Positions 62,018-64,000 of a stretch of DNA of 64,000 nucleotides are shown here, piece after piece (the stretch's first letter is position 1; each line of letters starts with the position of its first letter). The translations under genes and the position numbers were made by a program. This DNA is from JAEYZS01 sp964469265 (lineage in GTDB: Bacteria; Bdellovibrionota; Bdellovibrionia; Bdellovibrionales; JAEYZS01), in NCBI GenBank assembly GCA_964469265.1, contig CAYXYF010000012.1, positions 5,299 to 69,298 on the forward strand. The letters run 5' to 3'. The notes under the pieces were generated by a model, which saw nothing but the letters and a program-made list of their open reading frames with translations, did not search any database and was not told the DNA's origin.

Positions 62018-63985
62018 ATGTCGCAAATCTCCATTATTTTACCAGATAATTCCGTAAAAAAATTTGACCACGAACCAACTGTGCTGGAAGTGGCTGAATC
62101 CATTGGCTCGCGTTTAGCAAAAGATACCTTAGGCGCAATCGTCAATGATAGTGGTGATGTCCAAGACCTACGCTATCGCTTAAAAAATAATGATAAGTTG
62201 AAAATCATCACTTCTAAAGATCCTCAAGGACTTGAAGTCATCAGGCACTCCGCTGCTCATGTGATGGCACAGGCTGTTCAAGAAATTTGGCCTGAGGTCA
62301 AAGTCACAATTGGTCCTGTGATTGAAGATGGATTTTATTACGATTTTGATTCTCCATTTGCGTTCACTCCAGAAGACCTTCAAAAAATTGAAAAGAAAAT
62401 GAAGGAAATCATTAAGCGAAACCTTGAAGTGGTTCGTGAAGATTGGCCGAAAGAAAAAGCCATCGAAACATTTTCTAAAATGGGTGAAGCCTTCAAAGTT
62501 GAAATCATTAAAGAGATTCCTGATGCAAACGTGGGAATTTACAAGCAAGGACAAGAGTGGTTTGATCTTTGCCGCGGTCCCCACGTTCAAACTTTGGGCG
62601 CGATCAAAGCGGTAAAGGTTTTGCACCAGGCGGGTGCTTACTGGCGCGGAAATGAAAACAACAAAATGCTTCAACGAGTTTATGCAACGGCGTTTTTCTC
62701 AGAAAAAGAATTGCAAGAACACTTAGACCGTATTGAAGAAGCAAAAAAACGCGATCACAGAAAGCTAGGAAAAGAGTTAAATCTTTTTGTATTTGATCAA
62801 ATGGCAGTGGGCAGTCCGTTCTTTACGCCAAAGGGAACCATTATTTACAATGAACTTTTAGAGTACATTCGCGAGATGTATAAAAAATACGGATACCAAG
62901 AGGTGATTACGCCGCAAATTTACGACGTTGATCTCTATCATACCTCTGGGCATTATGATAACTACCGAGAGAACATGTACTTTACCGATATTGATAGCAG
63001 AAGCTGCTCGGTAAAACCGATGAACTGCCCCGGACACTGCGTGCTTTACTCCCACAGCCATCATTCTTACAGAGATCTTCCGCTTCGTATTGCAGACTTT
63101 GGCAGACTCCATCGTTATGAGAAAAGCGGTGTGCTCCATGGTACAACTCGTGTACGCTCATTTTCTCAAGACGATGCTCACATTTTCTGTACTCCAGAGC
63201 AGGTTCAGTCAGAGATTGAGCGTTTCATGACTATGCTAAATGAAATTTACAACACGTTAGGCATGTCAGATTATCTCGTCAAATTCTCAACTCGTCCCGA
63301 AAGCCGAGTGGGAAGTGATGAGTTTTGGGATCAAGCAGAAGATGCCTTAGAAAATGCTCTCAAGGAACTTCAATTAAACTATGAGTTAAACCCTGGTGAC
63401 GGGGCCTTCTACGGACCAAAGCTTGATATTACGTTCTTTGATGCTCTTAAACGACCTTGGCAGCTGGGAACACTTCAATATGACCCGAATATGCCAGAGA
63501 GATTTGGATTAAAATACATTGGCTCAGATAACTCAGAACATAAGCCAGTGATGTTGCATAGAGCAGTCTTGGGATCGCTTGAAAGATTCATTGGTGTTTA
63601 TACTGAACACTGTGCAGGACACTTCCCAACGTGGATGAACCCTAATCAAGTCCGAATTCTTAACGTCAATGAAGTCCATATTCCATTTTGCGAAGAACTG
63701 AAAACACTACTTGAGAAGGAAAACATCCGTATTCATTTAGACTCTCGAAACGAAAAGTTAGGATTCAAAATCAGAGAAGCACAAATGATGAAGGTTCCTT
63801 ACATGATTGTCGTCGGAGATAAGGAACTTGAGACAAACAGAATTTCTGTTCGATACCGAACGGGTGAGAATTTTAATAACTTAGAAATAAAAGATTTTGT
63901 AGCGGGGTTGAAAGCTGAGATTAAGAATCGCAGCTTAAACTCTTATCTTTCACAAACTAAACAGGAGAAGCATGAACAACAATAA
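62018..63985 (+). CDS. thrS: threonyl-tRNA synthetase
   Basis: 655 residues, normal length. TGS domain (1-62), editing domain with HSAAHVMAQA, then the class II catalytic core with motif 2 region VRSFSQDDAHIF, zinc ligands in MNCPGHC and the motif 3 LHRAVLGSLERFIGV, followed by the anticodon-binding domain (about 545-640, RILNVNEVHIPFCEEL). It charges tRNA-Thr and edits mischarged Ser. ATG follows CACAGGCTATAC, a weak ribosome binding site. Its end overlaps the next start by 14 bases, the classical thrS-infC arrangement. Confidence 0.97.
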   Translation: MSQISIILPDNSVKKFDHEPTVLEVAESIGSRLAKDTLGAIVNDSGDVQDLRYRLKNNDKLKIITSKDPQGLEVIRHSAAHVMAQAVQEIWPEVKVTIGPVIEDGFYYDFDSPFAFTPEDLQKIEKKMKEIIKRNLEVVREDWPKEKAIETFSKMGEAFKVEIIKEIPDANVGIYKQGQEWFDLCRGPHVQTLGAIKAVKVLHQAGAYWRGNENNKMLQRVYATAFFSEKELQEHLDRIEEAKKRDHRKLGKELNLFVFDQMAVGSPFFTPKGTIIYNELLEYIREMYKKYGYQEVITPQIYDVDLYHTSGHYDNYRENMYFTDIDSRSCSVKPMNCPGHCVLYSHSHHSYRDLPLRIADFGRLHRYEKSGVLHGTTRVRSFSQDDAHIFCTPEQVQSEIERFMTMLNEIYNTLGMSDYLVKFSTRPESRVGSDEFWDQAEDALENALKELQLNYELNPGDGAFYGPKLDITFFDALKRPWQLGTLQYDPNMPERFGLKYIGSDNSEHKPVMLHRAVLGSLERFIGVYTEHCAGHFPTWMNPNQVRILNVNEVHIPFCEELKTLLEKENIRIHLDSRNEKLGFKIREAQMMKVPYMIVVGDKELETNRISVRYRTGENFNNLEIKDFVAGLKAEIKNRSLNSYLSQTKQEKHEQQ

Positions 63986-64000
63986 TAGCTATCGCCCACC
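63972..64000 (+). CDS. infC: start of a gene cut by the window edge, probably infC (IF-3)
   Basis: ATG 63972 with GGAG 5-8 bases upstream opens MNNNNSYRP and runs off the end. It overlaps thrS in another frame. The identity rests on the common thrS-infC-rpmI-rplT order, not on sequence. Confidence 0.45.

Overview
The window looks like the chromosome of a predatory or predator-related bacterium of the Bdellovibrionota (Bdellovibrio-like), probably from a draft or metagenome scaffold, since a run of exactly 100 Ns interrupts it at 58480-58579. The evidence is inferential: moderate GC by eye, several exported proteins whose signal peptides end in Phe-Gln-Asn-Cys (a signature I associate with Bdellovibrio relatives), a full gspC-N type II secretion operon, an alternative complex III respiratory operon, system II cytochrome c maturation, and frequent TTG/GTG starts preceded by good ribosome binding sites. 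No rRNA, tRNA or CRISPR array was seen.

Layout. 1-10.3 kb is an accessory surface-protein region. Three related cysteine-rich FQNC/LSC-type lipoproteins (1-359 partial, 1492-4170, 8542-10302) surround a giant pilin-like protein (4381-7863) that carries the same extracellular modules. A RAYT-type transposase element (7861-8544) sits exactly between two of the convergent genes. The region also holds a small exported peptide with three CxC motifs followed by a DUF2063-like gene, reminiscent of bufferin/MNIO RiPP loci but without a visible MNIO enzyme. 10.4-21.5 kb is mostly core metabolism and regulation: hflX, maeB, fadI-fadJ, a YyaL-type protein, an exported EEP nuclease and an orphan OmpR-type regulator. 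21.6-25.7 kb is an outer-membrane protein, an amidohydrolase, a second RAYT and an FQNC protein, all peppered with an 11-base word, GGGGACGGAGC. That word also forms the inverted ends around the second RAYT.

25.6-27.5 kb has an M48 protease and ssb. 27.5-41.8 kb is a continuous minus-strand type II secretion operon in the order gspC-D-E-(outer-membrane protein)-F-G-H-I-J-K-L-M-N; it would export folded periplasmic proteins through the GspD secretin. No prepilin peptidase (gspO) lies in the window. 42.1-50.6 kb holds a FabD-like protein, a GNAT-like protein with a cobalamin adenosyltransferase, ccsB-ccsA, small exported or membrane proteins and an ABC-F ATPase. 50.9-58.3 kb is actABCDEF (alternative complex III, quinol to cytochrome c electron transfer); its c-type haem subunits would be matured by CcsBA encoded 3 kb upstream.

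After actF comes a palindrome-rich intergenic region with the assembly gap inside identical repeats, then a HpaII-like restriction-modification pair, two small exported proteins (one a DUF2183/App1-like phosphatase) and thrS followed by the first codons of a probable infC.

The most promising novelty is the parallel architecture of two RAYT elements with different terminal repeats, one of whose end-words is scattered in frame through neighbouring coding sequences. Next are the shared-module lipoprotein/pilin surface cluster and the CxC peptide locus.
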